DNA of 64,000 bases, taken from Rhynchopus sp. YZ270_cl-10. Lineage: Eukaryota; Euglenozoa; Diplonemea; Diplonemida; Diplonemidae. The position numbers and the translations under genes are program-made. Numbering within the stretch: the stretch's first letter is position 1; each line of letters begins with the position of its first letter. Below the pieces are notes generated by a model. That model was given only the letters and a program-made list of their open reading frames with translations, made no database searches and had not been told where the DNA came from. Positions 8,908 through 19,057 of the stretch are shown in pieces. The DNA lies in the NCBI GenBank assembly GCA_964035575.1, contig OZ037848.1, positions 806,001 to 870,000 of the forward strand, written 5' to 3'.

Positions 8908-11847
8908 TTAGTGCTCTTCGAAACCTAGTGACCGCGATTCGAACTGAAAGTTTAGGGGGGCTCTGTCCGACCTGACGTAGGTTGAGGAGTGAGTGATGAT
9001 GCCAGGTGTGTTCGCCACCTGCACACCCTCGCGGAAGTGCTCCGCAAACGCCTTTGCGACGAAGTACGCTGAGTCTGCCTTGCCGGTGTGGCCCACCTCA
9101 ATATCGAAGCCCATCTCCACCTTGGCCTCCATATCGTACATGGCTTTCTCTAAAGGCGTGTTATGGGGCAAGGGGGTTTCGTGTTCGCTGATCGAGGCGC
9201 CTTCAATGGTACTGTTGTCATCCATTAGGAGCTCTCCAGGGAAACAGTGTGGTTTGTTAATGTGGTCGCCGAGCACTGGGCACAGCTCAGTTGGACGGAT
9301 GTTTTCCATTGGCAGGCCCAGAACGGTCGCGATGTTCCGTCGTGTGTTGTCGACCACTTCCTTCATGCTGCCCGATAGATTATCAGGAAAAGAGCTCCAA
9401 TAAATATTCGCAAGAACAAGAGACGCCTTAAAAGCCTGCCACCCGAACTCCCGCTTCACCACGCAGCCTTCTGAGCTACAATCATACCCAGGCTCACATT
9501 GGCACACCCCGTCTGCATCTGGTGTCGACCTGGAGTCAGCACAGCGGTCCTTATAAGAGGTAAGCCGTTCGCCACATTGTCTGAAGGCATGTACACAGCG
9601 CACTATTTTCCCACAGACGTACCCTTCTGGGCATGGGTCGCAGGGAATAAGAGTGTCGACTTCAGGGTTGAAACATTCCGAGCTGCTTGGATCTTCCTCT
9701 GGTACAAGAAGGGGGGTCAATGCGAGCACCTCAAACTCACCAGAGGCAGTAAGTCGCGCAAGCCGCATATGCCTTTTGGTTGAGTAGGAGACATGAAGCT
9801 TTGCCTTTTGCCCTGGGGTGTTGAAGTATACCAACTCCACGAGGGCCATGTCCGATACCGTTTTGTGATGCAGCTCGGTCCCATGCTTGATCCTCCACAC
9901 CGCAATTTGCGCAGCAAGATACGCGGCAACCGCATCTTCTGTAGGTTCAAGACCGCTTGCGTGTTCAATCGCGGCATAATCGTTGTTTGCAACGGCAAAC
10001 CCGTAGGCAGGTGCATCCACAGAAGCGAAGGAGTTCACGAAGTCCACCGACACCTTGTCGGTCATGGTGCCTCGACGCACCTCATCTGCAACAAAGTGGC
10101 TTGCTACAACGCTGCCGGCCATCACTTCTGCTCCCACCTTCTTCACGTCATATGCATCTGCTGCGTAGGACAACACCTGGTAATACCCTTGCGCAGGCTT
10201 CCACTGTTGGTATCCTTTGAAGAACTCCTCCTGGAAGGTCGAGTCAAGGAGGTTCAGGAAGTTGGTCCCCTCGGTGACGCGCGCGAAGATGAGCGGCATT
10301 TCACTCTTTAGTGCGCCGGTTGCGGTGATGACGGACTCTCCGACCAGGTTTGCACCAAGGAGGGCGATCATGTCTTGAGCTCGTTTGGAGATGTACCTAT
10401 GGCTTGATCTTAGAATATAAAAATTGAGATGGTGTGCAGCGCCAAATGTTACTAAGGAGGAGATGATTTGGTGCGGGGTTGGGGCGGTGGCAAAAAACCG
10501 TTTGTGGCAGATTGGAACCTGGAGAGGAGCTGCGGTGAAAAAATTGATGTGAGGGGCCAGCTCTTGGAGAAGTGCGAAGAGTTCGGTTGCGCAGGCCTGC
10601 GTTTCACACCCCATCACCGCGTAGACATCCATCTTCAGCATCCGTAGCACCAATGCCCGCATGTCTTGCCCATAAATATCGTAGACAACACTCCGCGAAA
10701 TCACAAACTCCTCTGTGCTTGCAGTCCTCAAGGACATTAGCCCTGCCTTTAACATTGTCAACCCCTTCACGCTGTCAGGACCTGTTAGGGTGTGTAACAG
10801 CGCAAATACTGACACTTTTTCGGGTCGTGCTGTTTCTGGGGCAGGTGTTTCATTGTTTACAACGCATATATGGTCTCTGAGGATAAGAGACACATCGCAA
10901 CGCCGGCAACGGCAGATTCCGTCAACTGGGGTGTCATAATACAATTCGCAGCCGGTCAGGATATCGCCTCCACATCGTGCTAGTTTGCATCCTTCGTGGT
11001 CGTTCGTACAGTCTTTATAGTCATCTGAACAGACACAAATTGCCTTCCCATCAACCACCTTCCTCTTCAAAAAGCTGGCACACTGATGATAAGGCATTGT
11101 CAACTCATCACCACACTTCATAAATGTATAGGAGCAGACCCCATCGGCGCATTTCATTCCTCCATCACATTGACACCCTCCGTCCACCGGGGTTGCTCCA
11201 GACAAACACCGTTGCTTCATAGTATCTACCGGATTGCCACAGGAGACAACCTCTTTTGGTGTACACCCCCCAGAAGTTGTATTGCAGATATGCGTTTCTA
11301 GGCAGGTGCATAGGGAGGCCGCGCTTAGTGTGCTGTGGGAAGGGCATTGGACACGGTGGTGTGCAGTGCGGTCGCATGATTTGGGGAGGTAGCAAAGGCC
11401 GTCTCCGGCAAGACGTGGTGGGGAGCAGGAAATGCAGGGGCAGTCCCCGGAGGGGTCTTCGTATTCTGAAAGATATACCTCGCAGGTGGGGAGACGGCCA
11501 GCACAGCGTGTGTCTTTGCAAACCCCATCAGAACAGACAAACCTCGCCTCGCATTGGCATACCCCCCCAACAAGATACGAATTAGCCCCACAAACATGGC
11601 GTGCATCAGTCGCAACCCCGCCACATTCTATAGTAACCTCTGCAAGGCATTGTGTGCGTGCAGTGTTTAGAACGTGCCCATCGACGCAAGAAACACACAA
11701 ACAAAACGCGCCAGAAACCTCGGCAGAAGAGCACTGTGGAATTGCATCAGGGGTGCAAACGGTCGCACCGAGGCTGGGGACTATACATAAAAGGTTTGAC
11801 AGATAACAGATTGCAAACACCCTTGAAAGGAATTTTTGAGAAAGCAT
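8908..11847 (-). CDS. Secreted Cys-rich protein with PBP type I-like domain, 979 aa
   Basis: Probably a secreted or cell-surface ligand-binding protein. Residues 1-28 are a signal peptide ending at SLGA. Residues 30-335 are Cys-rich modules with recurring CGG-C-C-C spacing and CQC blocks. Residues about 345-690 look like a periplasmic-binding-protein type I fold (start VSVFALLHTLTGPDSVKG, later NFYILRSS and a long alpha/beta pattern), the fold of receptor ectodomains. A second Cys-rich stretch lies at about 705-790. The last 180 residues are unlike anything recognised. No membrane segment follows, so it is not an intact receptor. It is a single uninterrupted frame with its ATG 10 bases after a T-rich tract. 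The domain call rests on pattern only. Confidence 0.75.
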   Translation of the reverse strand: MLSQKFLSRVFAICYLSNLLCIVPSLGATVCTPDAIPQCSSAEVSGAFCLCVSCVDGHVLNTARTQCLAEVTIECGGVATDARHVCGANSYLVGGVCQCEARFVCSDGVCKDTRCAGRLPTCEVYLSEYEDPSGDCPCISCSPPRLAGDGLCYLPKSCDRTAHHRVQCPSHSTLSAASLCTCLETHICNTTSGGCTPKEVVSCGNPVDTMKQRCLSGATPVDGGCQCDGGMKCADGVCSYTFMKCGDELTMPYHQCASFLKRKVVDGKAICVCSDDYKDCTNDHEGCKLARCGGDILTGCELYYDTPVDGICRCRRCDVSLILRDHICVVNNETPAPETARPEKVSVFALLHTLTGPDSVKGLTMLKAGLMSLRTASTEEFVISRSVVYDIYGQDMRALVLRMLKMDVYAVMGCETQACATELFALLQELAPHINFFTAAPLQVPICHKRFFATAPTPHQIISSLVTFGAAHHLNFYILRSSHRYISKRAQDMIALLGANLVGESVITATGALKSEMPLIFARVTEGTNFLNLLDSTFQEEFFKGYQQWKPAQGYYQVLSYAADAYDVKKVGAEVMAGSVVASHFVADEVRRGTMTDKVSVDFVNSFASVDAPAYGFAVANNDYAAIEHASGLEPTEDAVAAYLAAQIAVWRIKHGTELHHKTVSDMALVELVYFNTPGQKAKLHVSYSTKRHMRLARLTASGEFEVLALTPLLVPEEDPSSSECFNPEVDTLIPCDPCPEGYVCGKIVRCVHAFRQCGERLTSYKDRCADSRSTPDADGVCQCEPGYDCSSEGCVVKREFGWQAFKASLVLANIYWSSFPDNLSGSMKEVVDNTRRNIATVLGLPMENIRPTELCPVLGDHINKPHCFPGELLMDDNSTIEGASISEHETPLPHNTPLEKAMYDMEAKVEMGFDIEVGHTGKADSAYFVAKAFAEHFREGVQVANTPGIITHSSTYVRSDRAPLNFQFESRSLGFEEH

Positions 11848-12612
11848 TTTTGGGGATTAAAAAAGGTGGGGAAAATGGTTGGTTTTCGGGAGAGGATGGG
11901 GAGGGGAGGGGGAGAGGAGGGTGAGGGGAAACTAAAGAAGAAAAAATGCGGGGATTAAATTTTAAGAAAAGGTTATAAGATGATCCTAAGCCTCTCGTGC
12001 TTAGTCACCTATTAAAGAAGAAGAAAAATGGGATTTTTTTTTTGTGTAATTGAAAAGGAAAGGGGGAGGGGAATGGTCGTGGATCCCTCTGTGTGTGTGG
12101 GGGGGTTTTTAGGGGAGTGCGAAGAGGGGGGAAGGGGGTGGGGAAATTTGCCATTAGTGGCGCAACGTGAGGGATAATAAAGCAGGGAGAAAATGGGTTC
12201 GGGGGGGGGAGAATTTTTTTTCTCCTTTTTTGTGTTCGCGTTTTCTTCTTTTTTCTTTATTTTTTTTTTTGCTCCACGCCATTCTGACCTGTCCCTGTAA
12301 AGAGCTAGGTTGAAGGGCCAGCAGCAGACAAAAAAAAATGGCAATCTTACTACCTGCTGTCTCGTATTCCTTTTCGTTTATTCTGTTCTATGATGATCTG
12401 TTTGGTTTTTTTAGTGTAGCTGTCATTCCGACAGGTCTTTTCACTATCCAGAAAATTCTCTTTTTTTTTATTCTCAACAAATCATATTTTCTGTCCCACC
12501 TTTTCTTTTCTTTTCTGATAAATTGTTGGAGTAGTGTAGTTGCCTCGGTTGTGTTGCCACAGTTGATGCAATCTCCACTGTCAACTGTCAAGTTTCCCTC
12601 CCCACCCACACC
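11848..12612 (-). other. Gap with one hairpin element and low-complexity DNA
   Basis: Upstream flank of the binding-domain gene. G-rich purine runs at 11880-11925, a family A hairpin at 11964-12010, and A/T-rich runs to 12340. No gene seen. Confidence 0.5.
11964..12010 (-). repeat. Hairpin element, family A
   Basis: The hairpin core (11979-12009) is identical to the copy at 8434-8464, although the flanks differ. It lies 117-163 bp upstream of the start codon at 11847. Confidence 0.7.
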
Positions 12613-13143
12613 TCAAAACTCATCCATACTCAGATCACACGTTTGGTTCATCGGGGACCGTACCCTCTTTGCCGCAGGCGTGCCCCCCTTCCCCTTCCCT
12701 TTCCCCCCTTTTCTTGTTAAGGACCTGTCGCGTGTTGCCAGTTTAGAGCGGACGTCCCAATGCAACCAAGATTCACGCCCTGTTGCCGCATCTCCACCAG
12801 CGAAGGTGGGGATGGGCTTGTGTGAATGGCGGGGTATGTCGAAGGCGGAGGGGAGGGTGTACCCTGGGGGCGTCGCTGTGTGCACCTTGGCAAGCCGGCT
12901 CCGCACCTGAGGAGGCGAAAACGACCGCCCCACCGGTTTGAACTGCTTAAACGACGAGAACCCATACCGGAAAATCAGCTGCCCCCGCCACTCCCGATCC
13001 AGGATCCCTTCCCCCACCGCGTTCCCCCCGTCAGCCTGCACAGCGCACGCCACCTGCGGCAACTTTCTTCCATTTGCAGTGCGTGCCTGCCGTGGACGTC
13101 CTCCCACAATGAAGTCGTCCATGCACCTCCCGTTTTCACTCAT
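12613..13143 (-). CDS. Hypothetical basic protein, 176 aa
   Basis: Not recognised. A compact frame with balanced composition (Gly, Arg, Phe, Pro). It contains RYGFSSFKQFKPVGRSFSPP and, near the C-terminus, a basic stretch LTRKGGKGKGKGG. It has no signal peptide and no membrane segment. The ATG directly follows a pyrimidine tract ending CTTCTTATAAG, which would suit a trans-splice acceptor, and the gene lies on the same strand as its neighbours. An overlapping plus-strand frame (12826-13386) is Pro/Arg-rich and looks like a shadow. It could be one exon of a larger gene. Confidence 0.45.
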   Translation of the reverse strand: MSENGRCMDDFIVGGRPRQARTANGRKLPQVACAVQADGGNAVGEGILDREWRGQLIFRYGFSSFKQFKPVGRSFSPPQVRSRLAKVHTATPPGYTLPSAFDIPRHSHKPIPTFAGGDAATGRESWLHWDVRSKLATRDRSLTRKGGKGKGKGGTPAAKRVRSPMNQTCDLSMDEF

Positions 13144-13714
13144 CTTATAAGAAGAGGTGTGGGGAGGGGCTCAAATACTCCCCTCCGTTCTGTTGTGGGT
13201 GGAAGGGGAGGGGAGGGGGGAGGGGGGAGGGGAAGGGGGAAGGGGTTTTTTTTTGTATCTCTACAAGGATCAGTTCGCCAGCACCATCCGCGACCGCCTC
13301 TGCAAGCGGCGCAGTCGTGTGTGACTGCATTGCACGACGTCGTCAGCTCAGGGCCTACGCATTCCACAAGCTTCGGCCTAAACTAAAGGGACAGCGGAAA
13401 AAGGGGGGCGTTCTTGATCTGTTTTGGTTCTTAGTTTTCCTTTATGCAAAACACACCCTGTAACCTACACCCTCCACCCCCCTGTAAAGGGGAATTGCCA
13501 AGGGGTTTGACATAAAGCTACACAGGGTTACAGTGACCGACAGGATGCTGCAGGTTTTGGGCGTCTGGACAAAAGCAGTCACATTTCGTGGACGGTATTC
13601 CCAGCTCTCCTCAGCCCACCTTCATGGGGTTCCAACTTTTCCTTTTTTCCACTCCGCAGAAAAAAAATCCCGTAGCATATCTGCGCTTCTCTTATCAGAG
13701 TCTTTGATACGATG
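13144..13714. other. Gap: no gene seen
   Basis: Holds G-rich (13196-13245) and mixed sequence. A pyrimidine tract on the minus strand leads to the ATG at 13143. Confidence 0.45.
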
Positions 13715-16564
13715 CTAGACGTAGCGCACCGGGCTACGAGGCGGCTTTTTGATGTGATCTCTCGCCCCGCCTCTTCCAGGTACGGTGCGCCCCTTCGGCC
13801 CGGACGTGCCTTTCTTCTTCTTCTCCCGCTGTCGACGCCCCTCCAGCGCGGATTCGTTTTTGAGTCGCATTACTTCTTTGTGGGCGTGCCGCTTTGCGTC
13901 TACCTTGCTGCGGTCCACTTTGTGGAGGTGTGTTACATTGCGCGTTGGGTCAAGCGAGTCTAGCGTCACACTCCGCGACACTACATAATTGATGACATTG
14001 TTCAGACTCGGGTTTGTCCCTTCACCGCCATCTGAGAGGAGTTTGTACACTTTCTGCTGTACTCTCTCGGCGATACCCCGCTCTGCGTCTTTCCAATGCA
14101 ACGCTAAAGAAGCGAACCGCAGCTTGTTCTTTACAGTAGACAACACCGTGTCAGATGCTAGCTCTCTTCCGCTCAGCTCCTCCGCCTCTTCTCGTACAGT
14201 TGCATCGACAATGCCGTGTAATGGAACCCCCAAACGATCGGTGTACCCTTGCAACTCTCTTCCCATCTCCACAAATTCTTGGTCAAAATATGATAAAGCA
14301 AGCTGTGCGAGATCGTCCCGTTCTGCGGGTTCGGGTGTGCTTTGTGCCTTTTCTGCGACGTCTTCAATGTTAATTGCATTCCCTTTAGTGCGTCGAGGGG
14401 ATGCAGTACCGTCAATGCTTTCAATAACACCATTTCTGTCACCACCACGTGGTGTGGTTGGTGGAGTGGACATCCCTGGTACACCCCGTCGGTCTCTCCC
14501 ACCTCTCACTGCGTCGCGAGCTGGGGTTTCAGGTCGTGTTGTGGTCTCCGTTTGTGGTATAGATGAAGGTTCCACCCCTACCTCGGTGCATGCTTGAACC
14601 ACGCCGCGCAGCTTGCTGAGCGGGAGAAAGCGTGAGGAGGATATTATGCTTCGCAAATGGAGGACAGAGTGTGGTTTCATAATATCCGTCCTTTCTGCCT
14701 TTGGGGAAGGGGTTGGAGATGGTGATGGTGATGGTGCGGCTGGGGGTGGATCCTCTTCGTGTATCGTTCCGAGACCACAGCCTTCTCCATCGAATTGCCG
14801 GAGGTAATGAATGGTTTTTCGTAGCGCGCTTTTTTCGACCAAATATGCGCGGCAAAGCTTATTCAGTGCAGCGGGGTTAGGTTCTACCCGCTCCGCTTCG
14901 GTGAAGGATTCTTCTCTTGCTATGATACGAACGACCTTGCATATATGCTGGTACAACGCATGAGGATCTTCCCCTTCCTCAAAAGAAACTGATTCCAGCA
15001 ATTCATCCGGCAACGTATCCCCTAAGCAAGGCGCTTCCTCTTCCTCTTCTTCTTCCTCTTCCATCTCCTCCTCCTCTTCCTCCTCATGAAGCGAATTCGA
15101 CTGCAAACATTCATGATGCTCGCAATTCTGAAACTCCTCCTGAAAATTCTGAAACCCTTGCCCCTCCACCAATACCACCTTTGGAGACCCTCCTCCTCCT
15201 CCCCCTCCACCCCCTACTCCTCTCCCCCCTCCTTTGTACACGATTTGCGTATTTGAGGTTTCCTGTATTTTTTCCAAAGGGAGAAACGCAGTGCGGAAGG
15301 CGAAAGGGGTCTGCGGGTAGATATTGATAAAAGGGGTAGGGCCTGAGGTAGCCCCTCCTCCCCCTCCTCCTCCCGACACAGACCCCGCAGAGGATGACCT
15401 ATGAAGCGTGGTAGCCGTAAGATGTTGCGATGCTGCGTCAATGCTGAGATCTTCCACAAAAATCGACGTTGCCGCTTCTATATCATCACCGATAGAGGTC
15501 TTCCCTGTAGACACCAATAATGATAATGCAGCTTGCGACGATCTTCTTCTTATATCTCCTTCCTGCCCTGCACGCCGGCACCTCCCTACCTCTCCATCCT
15601 CAAGCAAAACCACTTCACATGTCCTCGGAGGTAATGTCTGTTGTATCAGCCTTCCGCTTTCCCTATGGGCGACCTTTGGTGTCAATAGAAAAGTTGCAAC
15701 CGACCCCTCCGGCTTTTCCAAGGTAAACGCTCTCATCACATTGGAGGTATTCGCGAGAACCAAAACACTCATTTTGAGAACTCTGGTTTCTCCCGAAACA
15801 GTAGTTTCTGCGGCGAAGCGGGAGACGGAACGTTCTAAGAGGAGACAGCCGTCCGTGATGGAGTGGATTTTGATATCTTCTACTCCTGAGTGGGAATGCA
15901 AAGCATAAGCAAGGCGTGCTAAGAGACTGCAAACCGGTGTCAAATCTGACCCACACCATACACTCATATGCAAAGGAACAACCTCAGCGTTTAACGCGAA
16001 TTTCAATACCAACGACAGCATTCTCTGCGCAACATCCATCTTTGCTATCCCTTGTAGTGATGACATAGAAACGCCCAAAGGAAACTCTGGACACACAACT
16101 GGACTAAACATCGGATGCGACGCAACATACTGCAACCCCGGCGGCGGAAGTTCGTTTAATGCAGAACGCACTGTGACACACCCTCCGGACAGCATTTTCA
16201 AAATAAGAACACCTTCCTCCCGTGTCGTCACTCTTGCGGAAGATGTGTTCGATGGTTCTGTGATTGTTCGTCCAAAAGGGGGGACCAAAGTCTGCATGGG
16301 AGTCGCCCATGTATTCAACTGTTGTGACGTTGTTCCCTGCCGCGTGGAGAAGGAGTCAGCGGAGCGCAAAAAGCGTTCAATATTAGGCGGCAGTCCGGTG
16401 TCGGGCGGCGCAGTGCTCGCAAGGCTAAAGAGAGAAGCAGAAGAAGGGGCGGTCTCAACAGCGTCGAAGCTGTGCACGTTAATCATGCAACTGGAGCGTG
16501 TACTGCAACGGCGGACGTGGTGGGAGCGGGTCGATTTCCTGTATAATATGGGTTTCAAATACAT
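13715..16564 (-). CDS. Hypothetical 949-aa protein with acidic and Gly-rich linkers
   Basis: Function unknown. The N-terminal half (to about residue 390) looks folded, with alternating hydrophobic strands such as EVVPLHMSVWCGSDLTPV. The middle is low complexity: two poly-Gly runs, then Glu runs. A folded block follows (PHALYQHICKVVRIIAREES to RKTIHYLRQF). The rest is Pro/Thr-rich, then helical (YFDQEFVEMGRELQGYTDR). The C-terminus is strongly basic (REKKKKGTSGPKGR). No signal peptide or membrane segment. The frame opens at a TTG at 16609; the first ATG is 16564 and a second, at 16486 just after AGTTGC, is a credible alternative start. Confidence 0.7.
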   Translation of the reverse strand: MYLKPILYRKSTRSHHVRRCSTRSSCMINVHSFDAVETAPSSASLFSLASTAPPDTGLPPNIERFLRSADSFSTRQGTTSQQLNTWATPMQTLVPPFGRTITEPSNTSSARVTTREEGVLILKMLSGGCVTVRSALNELPPPGLQYVASHPMFSPVVCPEFPLGVSMSSLQGIAKMDVAQRMLSLVLKFALNAEVVPLHMSVWCGSDLTPVCSLLARLAYALHSHSGVEDIKIHSITDGCLLLERSVSRFAAETTVSGETRVLKMSVLVLANTSNVMRAFTLEKPEGSVATFLLTPKVAHRESGRLIQQTLPPRTCEVVLLEDGEVGRCRRAGQEGDIRRRSSQAALSLLVSTGKTSIGDDIEAATSIFVEDLSIDAASQHLTATTLHRSSSAGSVSGGGGGGGATSGPTPFINIYPQTPFAFRTAFLPLEKIQETSNTQIVYKGGGRGVGGGGGGGGGSPKVVLVEGQGFQNFQEEFQNCEHHECLQSNSLHEEEEEEEMEEEEEEEEEAPCLGDTLPDELLESVSFEEGEDPHALYQHICKVVRIIAREESFTEAERVEPNPAALNKLCRAYLVEKSALRKTIHYLRQFDGEGCGLGTIHEEDPPPAAPSPSPSPTPSPKAERTDIMKPHSVLHLRSIISSSRFLPLSKLRGVVQACTEVGVEPSSIPQTETTTRPETPARDAVRGGRDRRGVPGMSTPPTTPRGGDRNGVIESIDGTASPRRTKGNAINIEDVAEKAQSTPEPAERDDLAQLALSYFDQEFVEMGRELQGYTDRLGVPLHGIVDATVREEAEELSGRELASDTVLSTVKNKLRFASLALHWKDAERGIAERVQQKVYKLLSDGGEGTNPSLNNVINYVVSRSVTLDSLDPTRNVTHLHKVDRSKVDAKRHAHKEVMRLKNESALEGRRQREKKKKGTSGPKGRTVPGRGGARDHIKKPPRSPVRYV

Positions 16565-16750
16565 AAAGTTATCAGTAATTTTTTCATAATTTCTATTCTC
16601 AGATTCCAAACGCTCACGTCACCAACCGCTTTTTTCAATATTACCAGCCAACTGATCTTGATAACAATAAAAAATAGTGCCTTTTGTTGAACGCATCAAA
16701 ATAGGGGTAAAAATCTGGCACAAGATGAAAGGATTCAAGGAGAAATACTG

Positions 16751-17851
16751 TTACACGATCTTAACATTGGCGTTCTGTCTACTTTCTTGATACACTACGT
16801 TGGGAGGAAATGCAAAAGAGAAAATAACATACAAGCTCTTCGGTGTCATCGCCACACCCACCTGCGCCGCGACCATGCTCTTCTCCGACGTTGTGCCCCC
16901 CATCGCGTCAGGTATGCCCTTCCCCCCTTCGCCAATACCGCTACCGCGTCCTCTGAGGTGCTGTGATGCAACACGCTCTTGCAGGTGTGCGTGCAGGGCT
17001 GCCACTTCACGCAGATCAGATACATAGCCAGCACCACAATGGGAACAGCGGGTGGCACTGTGGGTCGGAGGAATGTGCGGGTTGTGGTCGGTGGGGCTTC
17101 TTCGTGCAGTGCACGCCGGGCATAACCCGATGACTGCCTCCATCCTCTCACGATACCGTTGATTCGCTGCGCAAGAACTGTCCGTCACATCACCGCATTC
17201 TTCGGGCATGATAAAGATATCCACCGGAAACTGCGCCACAATCTGCAAGGCATGCTCCAAACAATCCACCCCCGTTGCTACCTTCACGCCATGAAGCTTG
17301 CAATCCAAAAAAAACCGTACCAAACACAGCATTGGATCGATTTTGAGCACTTCTTCTTCCACTTCATGAATTTCGGTGAAAAATGAGTTGTCAAGGAGAA
17401 TGCCTGATACGCCTTCCATATGAGGTTGTGATGGGAAATATTCTGAAAGAACTGCGTACATTGCACCGGGAGGAGCTGTGTTCACTACGACCCAGAATTG
17501 TTGAGTACGAGGCTGTACTGTCGGAAGCGAAGCCCAACCAAGGTGAACCGAATAAGACGCACGCAAAACACATTGCCGCACAGCAGACATCGGAGCCGGT
17601 TGTGTCGGAGTAATGGTCACCCAAATGTCATCTGTACACAGCAACACCGCTTTCTGCGTTGCCTTCAACGCACCATCGTTCACCTCAACCTCAATATACG
17701 ACAACGGTGTCACATCCATAAAATACGGATCCCCACTCCTCGCAAACGAAGTCACCTCAATACCAGGCATCCTATCCCAGCCTTTAACATCTTCATAAAC
17801 ACGAAGATGTACATGATCCCAGTCTTCACATCCGAGAATGTGGAGACGCAT
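16751..17851 (-). CDS. Hypothetical 366-aa protein with a Cys4 zinc-binding motif
   Basis: Not recognised as a known family. Residues 1-190 have a beta-rich pattern (RLHILGCEDWDHVHLRVYED) that could be a C2-like or beta-sandwich fold, but this is a guess. Two CxxC pairs (CPAC and CSHC, about 28 residues apart, residues about 240-270) suggest a small zinc ribbon. A Gly-rich segment follows (RGRGSGIGEGGKG). The start was taken at 17851, giving MRLHIL; the longer frame upstream would read through a hairpin repeat and is unlikely to be translated. Confidence 0.7.
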   Translation of the reverse strand: MRLHILGCEDWDHVHLRVYEDVKGWDRMPGIEVTSFARSGDPYFMDVTPLSYIEVEVNDGALKATQKAVLLCTDDIWVTITPTQPAPMSAVRQCVLRASYSVHLGWASLPTVQPRTQQFWVVVNTAPPGAMYAVLSEYFPSQPHMEGVSGILLDNSFFTEIHEVEEEVLKIDPMLCLVRFFLDCKLHGVKVATGVDCLEHALQIVAQFPVDIFIMPEECGDVTDSSCAANQRYRERMEAVIGLCPACTARRSPTDHNPHIPPTHSATRCSHCGAGYVSDLREVAALHAHLQERVASQHLRGRGSGIGEGGKGIPDAMGGTTSEKSMVAAQVGVAMTPKSLYVIFSFAFPPNVVYQESRQNANVKIV

Positions 17852-18005
17852 GTTATAAGGATTTGTTCTAAAATGAAAAGGAAAGGAAATGAAAAGAGAA
17901 GGTTGTGGGGAGTGCGCCTTCCGATGTGGTTGGGTGTGGATGCTGGAGGTGGTGGGTGTTGGGAGGAATTTGAGGAATTGACGAAAACTGTGTCGCAAAA
18001 CTAAA

Positions 18006-18118
18006 TTTGAAATACAACAGCCCGCTCGTGAACAGTGTACCTTGGTATGACAGAGTGTACCGGGGTGGACACCCAACCATGCAGTCCTACAATCCATTTT
18101 CATGGTTTAGATTTGACA
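18006..18118 (-). repeat. Hairpin element, family B (type copy)
   Basis: On the minus strand the copy runs from CAAATCTAAACCATG through GGACTGCATGGTTGGGTG, GTACACTGTTCACGAGCGGG to TTGTATTTCAAA. The ACGAG loop bases are shared with families A and E. The plus-strand end GGTTTAGATTT faintly resembles a Pol III B box. Confidence 0.6.
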
Positions 18119-18612
18119 CAACTAAATGAAAAGGGGGCTTAAGGCAAAATAGGGCTTTTTTCTTTGTATTGCAATCACCCCTTTTTTTGTGATGGAGTTG
18201 TGATAAAATAAAAACGAAAAAGAAAAATGAAAACCCCTTCCCACCGTGTTTGCACTAAAAGGGGGTCATTTAAACCCGCCCCCCAGTACATTGATAAAAA
18301 AAAATAACAAAAACAAAACAAAAATGCAAAGATTGTACGAAACGATCCTTCTGTTATGCTTTGTTTGAAAAAAAAAGTTGATGTCAGAGACCTATTGTAG
18401 GCACTACACTTCAATAAAAAAAGGAAGGGAGGGGGGGAAATTGGGGTAAGGAAATGGTGGGCCTCCATTGGAACAGTGGTACTAAACTAAAGGCGACATT
18501 TTGTTTGATTATATACTACTATCACAAGGATAGCAGCCACGATTTTTTTTCTTCACAAGATCCTTAAAGACTCTAATGTATAGCCTAAAGGAAAAAAAAA
18601 ACGCAAAGAAAA

Positions 18613-18645
18613 CTGATGAATGTACCTCTCGTGTACACACATCAG
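18613..18645 (-). repeat. Hairpin element, family E (type copy)
   Basis: On the minus strand: CTGATG, stem TGTAC, loop ACGAGAG, stem GTACA, then CATCAG. The heptaloop and trailing TCATC are the same as family A, but the stem sequence is different and still fully paired. Confidence 0.7.
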
Positions 18646-18812
18646 TAAATGAAACGTGAAATGCAAAAAGCCGTATCGTTAACTGTGTGCATTGTGCCTC
18701 TATTGTGTACCGTTGGTGCATACCAGTAGGACAGAAAACCAAACAAATACTGTCTGCAAAAATAAAAAAGAGAAAAGAAAAGAACGGAAAAAAACACACA
18801 GACCCAGCTTTG

Positions 18813-18872
18813 TTTGAAAACTTGGTTTTGTGTATTCGCGTAGACACCCCGAGGATGAGCTCCACTATATTT
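18813..18872 (-). repeat. Hairpin element, family D (type copy)
   Basis: On the minus strand GTGGA pairs with TCTAC (one G-U pair) around the conserved GCTCATCCTCGGGGTG. The element ends AAACCAAGTTTTC. Confidence 0.65.
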
Positions 18873-19057
18873 TTCTTTTTTGAAAAGGTGATACCACCCT
18901 CATACACACATTAACGCACATATCCTCACCACCCATCCCCCTAAAAAAAAACGTAAGGCCCCGTATGATTATTTTTTGTAGATTTTTTTTTCTTTTGATT
19001 TTTTTTTTTTTGATTTGGGGAGGGGGTCAGGGGAGTTAACAGAAAAGATGGCTGACC

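Larger units (their letters stand above)
17852..19057 (-). other. Intergenic region with three hairpin elements
   Basis: Between HAS1 and the 366-aa gene. Holds one element each of family B (18006-18118), E (18613-18645) and D (18813-18872). The rest is A-rich on the plus strand, that is, T-rich in the gene sense. No gene seen. Confidence 0.6.

Noticed and set aside
12826-13386. 186-codon plus-strand frame
   Set aside because: Pro/Arg-rich, opposite to all neighbours and overlapping the better minus frame 12613-13143.
13250-13400. Possible second LINE fragment
   Set aside because: A few Arg/Lys-rich codons only; no endonuclease or reverse-transcriptase motif.
18006-18118. Family B as a tRNA-derived SINE
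   Set aside because: GGTTTAGATTT resembles a B box only weakly, no A box at proper distance, no tail and no target duplications. Kept as an unexplained repeat.
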